The notes under the pieces: model-generated | What the model was told of the DNA's origin: nothing | What the model saw: the letters and a program-made list of their open reading frames with translations, nothing else | The model's database searches: none | Source of the DNA: Muricea muricata | Lineage: Eukaryota; Cnidaria; Anthozoa; Malacalcyonacea; Plexauridae | Assembly (NCBI GenBank): GCA_963855995.1 | Contig: OY979716.1 | Coordinates: forward strand, 38,155,624-38,219,623 | Length of the DNA stretch: 64,000 bases | Reading direction: 5' to 3' | Part shown: positions 46,253-57,272 of the stretch, piece by piece | How the letters are laid out: the number at the start of each line of letters is the position of its first letter | How positions within the stretch are numbered: position 1 is the first letter of the stretch | Position numbers and translations under genes: made by a program

Positions 46253-48076
46253 GCAGCTCTATTTTGTAGCTTTTGCAATCGTTTAGATTGTATTTCACCA
46301 AATACATCCCAAACTTCACAACAATAATCGAAGTAAGGACGTACGATGGCATTGTATATAGAAATAAGTGTACCTCTTTCAGCAATAAATGGTTTGACAC
46401 GACGTAGAGCTGAGATTCCTGATGTTATTTTTTTGCATATGTTTTCAGTATTAGGCTTCCAGGATAAATGTTGATCAACTATTGTTCCTAGTGCCTGGGA
46501 TTTATTGACTTGCTGGATTTGTTTGTTATCAATTGAAATATTAGCTTGATAATTTGAAACATTCCTTAACATTTGAGGAGATCCAATAAACATAAATTCT
46601 GTTTTGGCTACATTTAAGCTAAGTTTACTTGCTATTAACCAATGTCTAAGGTTTTCTAGATCAGAATTTGCTGCAATCTCAATATCAGCAATGGAATGAC
46701 TAGATGCTGTGAGGTTTGTGTCATCAGCAAATAGACGAGGTCTTGTTTTCTTAAGGCACTCGGGTAAGTCGTTAATATACAACAGAAACAGTAACGGTCC
46801 TAAAATAGAACCTTGCGGTACACCACATTCAATGAAACGTTCTGATGACACAAATTTATCTACTTGACACTTTTGGCGTCGATTAGAGAGATAAGATTTC
46901 AATTTTTTTACTAGGATACCATGGTTGACAGTATCAAATGCTTTTTTTAAGTCTATAAAGACTACAAGGTTAAACATTTTCGTATCGATATTGATATACC
47001 ACTCATTGGTACAGTCCAAAAGAGCTGTTGCTGTAGAGTGAGATTTTCTGAAACCGAACTGGGCACTGCTTAGTAGACCATATTCAGTTAAATAATTGTA
47101 AAGTTGATTGTATAAGATTCGTTCCATTATCTTACTTATGGCTGGAAGAATTGAAATTGGCCTATAATTTTCAGGCATATTTCGATGTCCACTTTTGAAA
47201 AGAGGTATTACTCTCGCTATTTTCCATTCATCAGGAAAGGAAGCAAGAGTAATAGCCTGATTAAAAATGTATGTCAAAGAATCTGCTATGGCTGGTGCAG
47301 CCATCCTAATCATTTTACATGATATTTTATCAATGCCAGTTGCTTTATTGCTGGATATTCTACTCAGTAGCTGATAGACACTGTCAACTGTGGTATGTTG
47401 GAATGCAGCAAATTCCGATGTAGCTATTTTAACATATGTCTCAAAATTGGAAGTTGATGTTTGAATTTGGCTTGCCAGATCTGGACCAATATTTGAGAAA
47501 TAATCATTGAAGCCCTCTGCAATGTCTTTGGGGTTATTTAGAATGTTTTCACCTAGTTTGATTTCATTGACTTTTGATTGTTTTTTTTGTTTGCCCAGTA
47601 ATTCATTAATTGATTTCCATGCTTTCTTTGGATTATGCTTTTGATTAGCAATTTTTGAGGAGTAATAATTCTTTTTAGCATTTCTTAGGTCAACATTTAC
47701 TTGATTTCTAATTTTCTTGTAATTTGACCAGTCAGTCTCTGTTTTGGTGGTAATTGCTTTTCTTTTTAGTTTGTTTCTTGTAGTTATGAGACACTTTACT
47801 TTGTTTGTTATCCAAGGCACTTTACTAGAGTTAGTTTTTTTGTGTTGTAATGGGGCATGTTTGTCTAGAACTTCTAAAAATAATTCTTTCCATATTCTCC
47901 GCATAGCATTCAGATCATCGCCAAAAAAGTATACATTTTCCCATTGTTGGTTAAGGAGTTCATTAACAAACTTTTCCTCATTGAAATGTTTCATATTTCT
48001 TATTTCAACAAAATCATTAGCCTTCTGAAAAATGTTTGAATTTTTTCTGATTGCATAAACTAAACTGTGGTCACTA
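46234..48076 (-). pseudogene. Non-LTR reverse transcriptase, catalytic core open
   Basis: A stop-free frame of over 600 codons from the endonuclease end (SDHSLVY) through the RT core: WKIARVIPLFKSGHRNMPEN, YRPISILPAISKIMERI, NLVVFIDLKKAFDTVNHGIL (motif A Asp), ECGVPQGSILGPLLFLLYIN (motif B), RPRLFADDTNLTASS (FADD catalytic pair) and the thumb SKLSLNVAKTEFMFIG. The first in-frame ATG (47994) is internal, not the native start. A shift near 46250 moves the C-terminal part into another frame. Confidence 0.9.
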
Positions 48077-48513
48077 ATTCAACTGTGGTCATCTAATGTG
48101 TAAATGTTTTTTTATCGTGCGTTGTGTTGGCAAGAACAAAATTGAATTAAATGTTAATTTGATAGCCCGATCTATGGTAATTTTAAGTATTTTCAAAATT
48201 GCTTCTTCAAAACGAAACTGTAATATCTCATTCAATATTGCTTAAATATCTTCAAGTTATATATCAAAATTGTACACTGCCCTATCAGGGAGTACACGAC
48301 CAATTTTTGCATGCAGGGTAAAAAACTTCCATTTTTGGAGATGCACCATTATTCAAAACTGCATGACCTTTAACTTTATTGTTGTTTCAAGTACTGCAAC
48401 AACATTCCGAAATAATACCATTAATTGGAATGACATTACATTGCCAGTAAAGAAATATGCAACAACATGCTTGAGGTGGGTAGCCAGTCCTCTTACCAAG
48501 AAGGCAAAATAAG

Positions 48514-48864
48514 TGCATTGGAGTAAGTGCATTTGGTATTGTTCCAATTCCAAAATATACTAATACTGCCGACGACAAACCTTTGTCTGCCAGAGCCAAG
48601 AGAATGGTATGTAAACAAATGATTTGATTTTAAAATTGTTGATTTTATTATGTTTTATGTTGTCAAATGAAAATTTAGTTAGTCACCTGTTCCAATGCAA
48701 TATAGTGCAATTTTCTCACAAATTAGTTATTTATATAGATTGTAAAAGAAGCTGCTTCGATGCAATCAACCGATGTTGGTGTAAGTCACGAAAGTGGTAC
48801 AGATGTAAATGAGCTACAGGCAATAGATAGGACAGAAAATATCTATGAAAAAAGCAATTGTTAA
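48514..48864 (+). CDS. Two terminal exons of an unidentified gene
   Basis: Exon 48514-48606 (acceptor ATAAG, donor ATG|GTATGT) encodes CIGVSAFGIVPIPKYTNTAD and KPLSARAKRM; exon 48739-48864 (acceptor TATATAG) encodes IVKEAASMQSTDVGVSHESG and ends at TAA after EKSNC. Both are phase 0. I do not recognise the family. Upstream exons are uncertain; the LINE at 45.7-48.1 kb may have displaced them. Confidence 0.35.
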
Positions 48865-51800
48865 CATGATATCCAGCGGATCTGAGCGAGTGATTTTAGC
48901 CAATCAGTGCACAAAGAGTTTCTCCAAATAGAAATCCATACCGTGCCGCAGCGCGCGCTTGCAAGCTCAAAAAATCTGTAAATATGGCGGAATAGTTCGA
49001 GGAGTAGTTTTTGTAAAAGTTGAATATATTCGCAGAGAATTTACTCCTGTTACGTATTTTTTACTCACAATCTACTCTTAGTGCTGGTTTTTTCTCCCGA
49101 ACAGCATTTCTACAGGAGTCTGCTCTCAAAGAGGCTTTGAAATCTTTTTCTATGCTACCGAAGGCATGAACAATTTGTTGTACGGTTGTACTCGTGACTG
49201 GATGTTCTCCGTGGGATGATTTTGTAGCTTTAAGATGTCAAGCTGGGTAGCACGCACTAGCGCTGGGTCACATACAAGTGGCAGACGATCGTGGGCTGAT
49301 TCACTCTCAGGCTAGTCTCAGCTGGATCAAATAAATTGGTGTTATATTTGTGTGATGGCGAAGTCCAGTGCATATTGGCTGAACAAAGAAATGGTATTTT
49401 TTCTAACTTGACTGTAAACTTTCAGGGAAATTGTGATGATGGAATACAATTAAGTATGACTTTAACGTGGAAAGTTTGGCTAGAAGTGAACTGGCGGGGG
49501 TTATTGCTTTCCAGGCTTGACTCTTGAGAACTCTACAGATCTTTTGAAATATATTAGCTATTAGAACCTGAATTCAGTTCCATCCCCAGGATTTTGTTAA
49601 AAGAAATATCAATTCTATATCTGGACTTTCTATCATTTCCCGTGGGTTTGTGATGGACCGACAGTTTCTCATTTGGTACTTCACAAGACTAGCTATTTTA
49701 GCAGGACTGATGTGTGTTGTGTAATGCTGTTATGTCAAGATCATATGTGTTTTTATCTCTGCTTTCATGGATGTTATCAAACTTTATAAATAAGAATGTT
49801 TGGGAATAGTTACTGTATAAATTTGTAATTTTATTGACCGGTATTGGAGTTCTTGCAAGAACACATAATGAACTTTACCTTATTGGGCTTGGTAAAAAAA
49901 AAGCTGTCATAAAAATTGAGTTTTACTTGTAATACCACCAATACATATAACCACTTAAATTTAACAATAATTTGGTACAAATTCTGCAGCATTTGCCAGT
50001 GTCCACCTATCAATTGTTTGTTCTCTGAAATAAGTTGTCAAGAGGAGGGTCATGGAAAGTTTTGAAAGGGGACATTGATAAAAGGGGGAGGGGTTATTTG
50101 TACTATTGATGGGAAGCAAAACCCTTTCCATCCTATGCTATTGAAGTGAGCCCTTTGACATTATCTGGCATAAGGCAGACTGGAAGAATTAACCATGTCC
50201 CCACACAAGGAGGGTAACTTTACTAGCTTTTTTACTCTGCCAATAATCTATAAATACCAGACGATCACACTTGTCAATGGGAGCATTGTTGAAGCTATGA
50301 ACTGACATGTCAGCCCTAACATCTGTGATTGATTGATTGCATGAGAGAGTTGTTGAGTTTCTAGATCCTATAATTAAAATCTCTTGTTTGGGCAAATTTT
50401 TACTGCCAACTGGAAGTAAACTTATTGTGTAGGAGGGTGTGTGATAGCTATTTCTTGAAAGTGAAGTGGGATTTCATTGAATTAAAACAAATATTTGACA
50501 GCTAAAAATCAGGCAAATTGACCTATTTTGGCATCAAAGTTAATTATAATGCTTCTAATAGTTACTTTGTCAAATTTTTGAATTAATATAATCTTAATAT
50601 ATTTGGAGGTGGATTTATTCTTAATACCCATGACAAATTTGCAAGTTTTTGAGGGCACAGTGAGTATGGATTAATACAATTTCTGAAAGCAACTGACTTT
50701 ATTTCACCTCTGTTTAATGTATTTAGTCAAACAGTTGTTTTTTGGCATTTTATTCAGTGCCCTTAAATCAGAGATTACATGAACTGAAGATGGCTAAATT
50801 GTTTACTCAAATATGTTTCTACCTCCTTTAGTCATTAGATCTTACTATATGGTGTAAGATGTATACCCAATATAGCTGTTATTCAACTCCTACTGTGCCC
50901 AGGATGTTAAAGGCTTCGGAGCACCATGACAGGAAACACATCAAAGTGCAGCACAATTGCTTATCCTCAAGTTACCAATTGCATGCATGCCAATTTGAAA
51001 TGATATGGTTTCCACAGGTCTTATAAAAAGCTGCATTTTGACAGTAATATTTATTATGATGACCTTGTGATACCCATTTCCATCTTGCAACTACATATGC
51101 CCCTTCGTCAAATCGTATCAGTGGAAATGACCAACATATTAACCCTTGCCGTGTCAATTATTCTCTGTTTGCCATCAGCCCAAATTCAGTATAACACTCT
51201 GACATGAGTTTCTAAGCTGGGAATATGGATTTAAATGGTATCATCGTCATTTGGGCCAAGATAAACATGTCTAATGACCTTTCTTGTTGTTTGCCGAATT
51301 TCTCGGCGTGACACGATATGATTTTATCGCTATTTTGCACGTTTGAAAATATAGTTTTTACAATTCCCGCCAAAAATCCCATGTTGTAAAAAAGTACGAC
51401 ATAAAACAATTTTAGACAATAGAAACACTCAGCAAACTAACATAATGTCATAATTTATTGAAATAACCTAAATTTACAGAAATCGAAATAATATAAAGCT
51501 AAATTCTATCGCAATTGAACTCGCCTGCGCCAATTGTTTATGCTTACAGTCCACTAAATCACTGAAAGCTTGAGAACAACAACTTCCCACAAATCATGGT
51601 TTTTTAAATCAGAATTGTTCTGTTTTGCATCCCAGAAGATCCAAGTTCACAACTACTATGTTTTATTCGTTTCTGAGCTCCATTTTTTCAAAAAATCGTC
51701 GATGATCAGCTAAAATATCACTCAAAAACCATTTGCCTCACGAGCGACGAAGAAAAAACTTCTTATACTACGCTTTCAAAGCATGCTGGTATGGATTTCT

Positions 51801-51872
51801 ATTTGCAAGGAAAATCATGCTTTGCACGCTTGGTGCGAGATCACCTGGATAGCGGAGGAGACCCAATTTCTC
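48865..51872. other. Long intergenic region with inverted promoter-like segments
   Basis: No gene I can support over 3 kb. Near its two ends an 18-bp word CAAATAGAAATCCATACC occurs in inverted orientation (around 48925-48943 plus, 51789-51806 minus). A minus-strand frame starting at 51371 (MGFLAGIVKTIFSNVQNSDK) is possible as a first exon but has no donor. Confidence 0.35.
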
Positions 51873-52127
51873 ATGCCTAAAAGCAATGTAAGTTTATTGT
51901 TTTCAGTGTTTTGTACTTTGGCTTAGTCTACAGAGGTCAAGAGCAATTATAAAGAAATTCAATGCAGTAAATTAGACATACACGCATTGTGTTTACTAAC
52001 TGTTTAGAAAATTGATATCTCCACGGAAACCCTTGGTTGTGTTGGCTGTGCATATTTGATAAAAGAAAGAAGAAAAACTTGGAAGAAGTACATTACATTA
52101 AAAGCAAAATACGATGAAATGATTAAA
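51873..52127 (+). CDS. First two exons of an unidentified gene
   Basis: ATG at 51873 gives five codons (MPKSN) then donor AAT|GTAAGT. Exon 2 at 52008-52127 (acceptor TGTTTAG, donor AAAG-type GTAACA) encodes 40 residues, KIDISTETLGCVGCAYLIKE..., basic, with a CxxC. Phase 0 at both ends. No later exon was identified before the minus-strand gene at 52.6-53.5 kb. Function unknown. Confidence 0.35.
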
Positions 52128-52615
52128 GTAACACGTTCCAAAGGCCTATATAAAGCTTTTTTGTTTTGATTTGTTTTGTACAATATTTAATCTACTACAA
52201 TGGTTGTTGTTTATAATCCATGAATACATGTTTATTGAAGTATCTAAAATGTTATTAATATAATCCAATGAGCATATATCAATGACCAATGTTTTACACC
52301 ATGCAATATTTCTTGCAACTTGCAATGCAAATCTAACTTAGCCTGATGCTATTTGAAATGAAGTGCTAACAATGTGCGAGTCTGTCCCTATTCTACTTTA
52401 CAGCTGCTACTCTCATAAAAAACTGTCTTTAAGCACTTAATTACTGAAAAGTGCTGTGAAGAATTTTAGCAGAGCACTATACTAGTAGTTTCTATAGGAC
52501 TAATGTTTGTTTTTACATTGACCTAAAAATTATATTGCAAGTTTAAACAAAAGTTGCAGTGTCTAACAGCGCTTTACACACAGTATATAATTTATTGAAT
52601 AATTTATAATTTACG

Positions 52616-53465
52616 AGCAGTCCTCCTCTACAAATCCTATGAAGTCTTCATCTAAAGCTGGCATGAAGCGTCTCCTTATCTTCTTGTATGCGCAAAAGCT
52701 GGCAAGGGATATCGTCAATTCTCCAAATGCCCATATACCATCCACACAAAGGTTCTGTATGCCATGCTTCGAAAGATTCTACAACTAGACAAGCCCCCCA
52801 AATAAGATGCTTACTTGTAAATATACATGTAAATACATAAAGGTACAAACAGAAGTTCGGTATATCTATAGAAGCCTTTTGCCCGAGAAATGCGTGCGTG
52901 TTTTATGGCACGCATGTGTTTTGCGATGACGTGGGTATATTAACGCGTAATTTTTGATAAGTAATAAAGATGCATAAATAAATAAATAATATGAATGAAT
53001 AAAGCGCTATTGCCTGTCTTCTGTGCCTGTTTGGCAGTATTTTTGCTTTTCTCTAGTTCGCAAGTTCGTGGCTGCAAAATGGAGTGACCACTTGTCTAGA
53101 CATAGGCTGTTATGGAGCGACTTCAGCTTCTTGTATCACTGTTTCACTTTGTAAAAATTGTGTGCACTCGTCGATTTCCACACAACATTGACATTCTTTG
53201 GCATGACGAAGCATTTCAATGCAACAATTACCACACTTATGCCTAAAATATTAGAGTTTGTACTTTTAATGATGATGTGTATGTAGAAGCAGGCAAGTCA
53301 CAAAACCCAACGTCACGCAACAAAATCAGAGTGATATATTTACCATTTATTCAATTCTTCCAAACCATCAAGTCTTCGTTGCAGTTCCTTAAGATGTTCG
53401 TCGTATTTTTGTCTTTTTTTGCGGTAATTTGCGAGCCAATCTTCGTCGGCAACTGGTAATGGCAT
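52616..53465 (-). pseudogene. Protein like the P2X7 C-terminal (CGNC) domain, decayed
   Basis: Exon 1 53465-53347 starts at ATG (MPLPVADEDWLANYRKKRQK) and contains a coiled coil (LKELQRRLDGLEEL). It splices in phase to exon 2 (53243 downward): the joining Trp leads into WHKCGNCCIEML, then ECQCCVEIDECTQF, the CGNC...CxCCxE zinc pattern of the P2X7 cytoplasmic ballast-like domain, common as a stand-alone domain in invertebrates. A stop follows; downstream frames continue the family with CLDKWSLHF. The last part is MAYRTFVWMVYGHLEN, then IRRRFMPALDEDFIGFVEED and stop at 52616, with a shift between. Probably a decayed cellular or transposon-linked gene. Confidence 0.5.
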
Positions 53466-54626
53466 ATGGACCAATGTCTTTCTCATTAGCGGCGCTGCTT
53501 GAATTCGCTCTTCGCTTCACTGCTGTTTTCATTTGTTTCGCTTGATTTCACTATTTGATACGGCCCAGGAATATAGTTCTAGTCAGAGTCATCGCTTTGG
53601 TAACTGTTATTTTTCATATCAGAACTGGATGAGGACATTTTTATTCAATGTTTGCAAGCACACGCTCCGTAAATATATACTATGCACTAAGACGATAGCT
53701 AAACGAGTTCCTACTATTACGTATTAGTTACCAGTTTCCCACTTTTGCAGTTTTCAAAAACTTTTAAATCTGTTTTGTATTTTCATAATCTACGTTTCAA
53801 GATGGTTCTATTAATACAAAATCTAATTTTCTGACAGGGACACTTTAATGGATTATGGAAGGGTATTGTAGACAAAATAGTAAGACTGTATCTTTGTTAT
53901 GTTGTGTCCCATATTGTGCAATGTTGTATCCTGTGTTGTAATGTCGTGACTGGAGATACAATGTCGTACCCCTAGTGCAATGTTGTACCCAGTGTTGTAA
54001 TATGAGGCACCAAACGAATCAAAATTACAAGCGACCGTAAAATTTCATCAAGGCGAAAATGTCTGAGCGACACCTGTAAACATTGAATTAAGCATCAAAA
54101 AATATTCTCAAATAAAATGTTAAGATTTTTACCACTTGAAGATAGAGATTGTTCAACACTTGCTGAAATTTTGTGTGTCACTTGTTGAGATTTTTACCAT
54201 TGCTTGATGAAATTTTTATCCATCACTTTATACTACTTTGAAGTACGCACAACATTCGACACGAGATTCAGCACAATATTCAAAAATGTTAACGGCACGC
54301 TTTTATTTTCCTTGAACCAGACAATAACTAAAACACAGCAAAAATGATGATGATCAAGATGATAATATGTAAAACAGGTGAAATTTTCAGTCAAAGTCAA
54401 GTGGACCATACCATCTGCCAAATATACACTGATCTAATAGTATACTGGATCAATCTTCTGTACTAAAAAAAAGCAAAGCGAATTTCATTATTGGTATTTT
54501 CACTAACCTGAGTACTGCAATGCTCTGACAGAATATAAACTAATGTCAAATGGTTTAAAAGGAAGTTAGGGAATCTTTTGCATGCATTCATGTTTCTAAA
54601 AGAAGTGGAAAATATAGAAATTATAG

Positions 54627-54893
54627 TTGGCATTGTTCGGATTCATATAAATTTGTTTTTTCACAAAAAGCTAATATTACAAATTTTCATTGATTACTTT
54701 TCTAATGAGCAAGTTTGATATTGCTCATACTGGAACTGTTGTAGTTTTTTAAATGTGAATTTGATTTAAAAGTATCTTCCATTTAGTATTACTTGTATGC
54801 AGCATCCCATATGAGCAATATCAAACTTGCTTATTAGAAAAGTAATCAATGTTGTAATATTAGCTTGTTGCAAATGAACCCGAACAACCATAG
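54627..54893. mobile_element. Nested inverted-repeat MITE (~267 bp)
   Basis: Arms 54627-54729 and 54810-54893, with nearly identical cores AATATCAAACTTGCTYATTAG and outer GTTCGGRTTCAT. It lies in the loop of the larger inverted-repeat element. Confidence 0.8.
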
Positions 54894-55924
54894 GCGGGCC
54901 AAAAATGTCTGGTAATTTCATGCACCACAAGTGCGAGCAGTAGCGTATTGTTTACATATATAAGATACATAAGGTTGGCAACTAAATTTAACCTGACGAA
55001 CATATGACTTTTGTTAAACAAAATGCATCGCTTGTGGAATTAAAAACAGGTAAAAAATTATAACATTAATCTCCGATAATTTTACTTCACATACTCAATG
55101 TAATTTGTCTTCAATTTTTTCGAATGGCTGTAAAATTTGAACATATTTTTCTGTATTGACAAAAGATGTTATGCCACGCGTTAGCCTTTAAAAAGCATTT
55201 ATACGCTCCTATTGGTGCACTTTTAACAAAGTATTCATTTAAACCAATAGGGGAGCTTATAAATGTTGCAGCAAACGTTTTTCGCAGGAATATTTTGAAA
55301 AAAAAAATAGAAAAATATACCTCATGAGAGAGAAATATTTAGTTCTTTTTATACCCAAAGCAACGATTTAGCTCAGCGCTTAGAAATGCCTCAATAAACC
55401 TGCCTCGTTGACTCATTTTGCAATACAACTCCATATTGTTTTCATCACAAGGTTGTTAGCGGAAGAAAATTTGCACCGGTTGAAATTCACTTCACTTTTC
55501 TATATAGAAGATTGATCCAGTATACTATCAGATCAGAGTATATTTGGCACATGGTATGGTCTGCTTCACTGCCTGAAAATTTTGCCTGTTTTACATATCG
55601 CTATGTATCATCATCTTGATCATCATGATTATCATCGTCATCATTATCATTATGTTTGTTGTGTTTTAGTTATTGTCTGGTTTAGAGAAAATAAGAGCAC
55701 GTGTCGTCAACGTTTTTGAATATTGTGCTGAATCTTATGTTGAATCTCATGCATACTTCAAAGTAGTATTAAGCGATGGATAAAAATTTCAGCAAGTGTT
55801 GACCAATCTCCATCTTCAAGTGGTCAAAATCATAATACCATTTGACAGTATTTTTCGACACTTAATTGATTATTTAGTCTTGCTTGGATATTTTCGCCTT
55901 GATGAAATTTTATGGTCGCTCCGG

Positions 55925-56046
55925 GTATGACATTGCATCTCCGGGTACGACATAACAACACCGGGTACGACATTGCATCTCCGGTAAGACATTGCATCTA
56001 CGGGCATGAGATTGCCTCTCCGGGTACGACTTGACTCGGGTATGAT
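55925..56046. repeat. ~20-bp tandem repeat at the element's outer end
   Basis: About six imperfect units of CCGGGTACGACATTGCATCT. The opposite end (53901-53996) has the complementary pattern ATGTTGTACCC / ATGTCGTACCCC in four units. Confidence 0.8.
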
Positions 56047-56660
56047 TTGTTATGATTCGAAAGCAAGATTCTCTTCAATTTTCATTTCGTCCATGACAAC
56101 ACCAACATATTGTTGAATGCCAGTGAATGTTGATGTTTTCTCTTTCAGTGCCTCAATGTTATCTTTGGTTATACCAGCTCCCAGTTTAAAATAGTTCTTA
56201 AAATCTCTTAGAACATGCTTGGTAATATGAGGGCACCACTATCTCTTATCTCTCTATAGGCCGGTGGGGATTTGCAATGTATTGATAAAGCAAATCGGAT
56301 GACTTGTGGGTGGGATCAACGTCCCATTTTATTTGTTTGCAAAAGGTGCATTTGCTGTTCCCAAAAGAACTTTATGTGAGGTGTCGACTTTAGATTCTGT
56401 TTACTCATTATGGTCAACAATTTTTTTTAAGTGGCTTGCACCATGCTTTTCAATTTGCCATTGCATGTTTTTAAGTCTTGCCTCAAGGTCTTTTAATTGG
56501 ACACAGTCAGCTGTCACTTGCTTCTCAGCTTTGAAGCTTTTCATCACCACATGCAGCCAAAGGAGCTTTATCTCTTGCATGGGCATTAGATGCATGATTC
56601 TTCCTTCCTTCCTTGCTGCTGATTTATTTTCTTCTGTAGGTTAAGGCAGGTTTCACAACT
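56041..56660 (-). pseudogene. P-element/THAP9-like transposase remnant
   Basis: On the minus strand: a coiled coil (CVQLKDLEARLKNMQWQIEK), then after shifts VIRFALSIHCKSPPAYREIR and SGALILPS, then KHVLRDFKNYFKLGAGITKD and YVGVVMDEMKIEENLAFES. The same motifs occur in the better copy at 60975-62843 (FIEFCLSIHAKSSSVYNEFR, TLRDYRNHFKPGVGF, VLVFDEMKIKGRLVFD). The remnant ends where the inverted-repeat element begins, so it was probably cut by that insertion. Confidence 0.75.
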
Positions 56661-57272
56661 TACTTGCTCTTTACTAGCATCTTTATCGAAAAGGACCATA
56701 CAATCAACAGAGTGCCATATCACCATGACCCTACCATTGTTTCCATACCAATGTTCTTTGGAACAATGTGGCGAACAACATCAGAAACACTGTAGGAACT
56801 GTGGCTTGCAGCAACAGGATTTTTAGCAATGGAGTTCAGATAATAATTTTCTTGCAAACCTTTGCATATTATGCCTGCCTATTTGTAGCAATATTTAATC
56901 CATCGACATGAATATATATTGCATCAATTATCGTTAGTTTTCAACTTAGAATGTCTTTGATTTAAACTTTTTTATGTGTGAATTTAAACTTTGTTCAAAT
57001 AATTATTTGAACATTTTATATTTAAACTTTTCTAAAATCGAAAAATCTGTTAAAAATAAAAACATCATGGAAACACAGCACGCACCAAAAATTGCCGCCA
57101 AAATCCGCCAATTTCTCTTCTTAGAATGTTTGTTTCATTCTTCTATTTCTAGTTTTTGATATTACGTTGTATGTACAAAATATATTCTGTTTTTCGTTGT
57201 CGTGAAACATTCTTGGCCAAGTTTATTTAAAGTATGAACGAAGACGTGTAGCAAAAGGTTGCTAAATTGTGA
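56661..57272. other. Intergenic interval
   Basis: Probably the 5' side of the P-like remnant (some Cys-containing minus-strand sequence near 56660) and the left flank of the HECT-like element. Nothing else recognised. Confidence 0.3.

Larger units (their letters stand above)
45679..48076 (-). mobile_element. 5'-truncated non-LTR retrotransposon (2.4 kb)
   Basis: On the minus strand the element ends 3' in a (TATC)n microsatellite tail (45679-45704 on plus: TAGATAGATAGA) and starts 5' inside the endonuclease domain: the first recognisable residues are SDHSLVYAIRKN at 48075. Target-primed reverse transcription commonly leaves such truncation. It lies beside a mariner remnant. Confidence 0.88.
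53901..56046. mobile_element. Large inverted-repeat (foldback-like) element
   Basis: Arms of about 500 bp face each other: 53935-54459 and 55506-56035, well matched over long stretches (for example GATCAATCTTCT at the inner edge, TTTCATCAAGGCGAAAAT toward the outside). Outermost parts are short tandem repeats around GGGTACGACATTGCATC. The central 1 kb holds no gene but does hold a smaller inverted repeat. The structure fits a foldback element. It directly abuts the P-transposase remnant at 56041. Confidence 0.8.

Noticed and set aside
47744-48028. Plus-strand 94-codon frame
   Set aside because: It is antisense to the LINE RT frame.
45146-48330. Possible complete mariner element from GGGTGTCAAAAAAAAAGT to a right end beyond the LINE
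   Set aside because: No complementary right terminus was found after 48076, so only the left-end-like motif and the transposase tail are kept.
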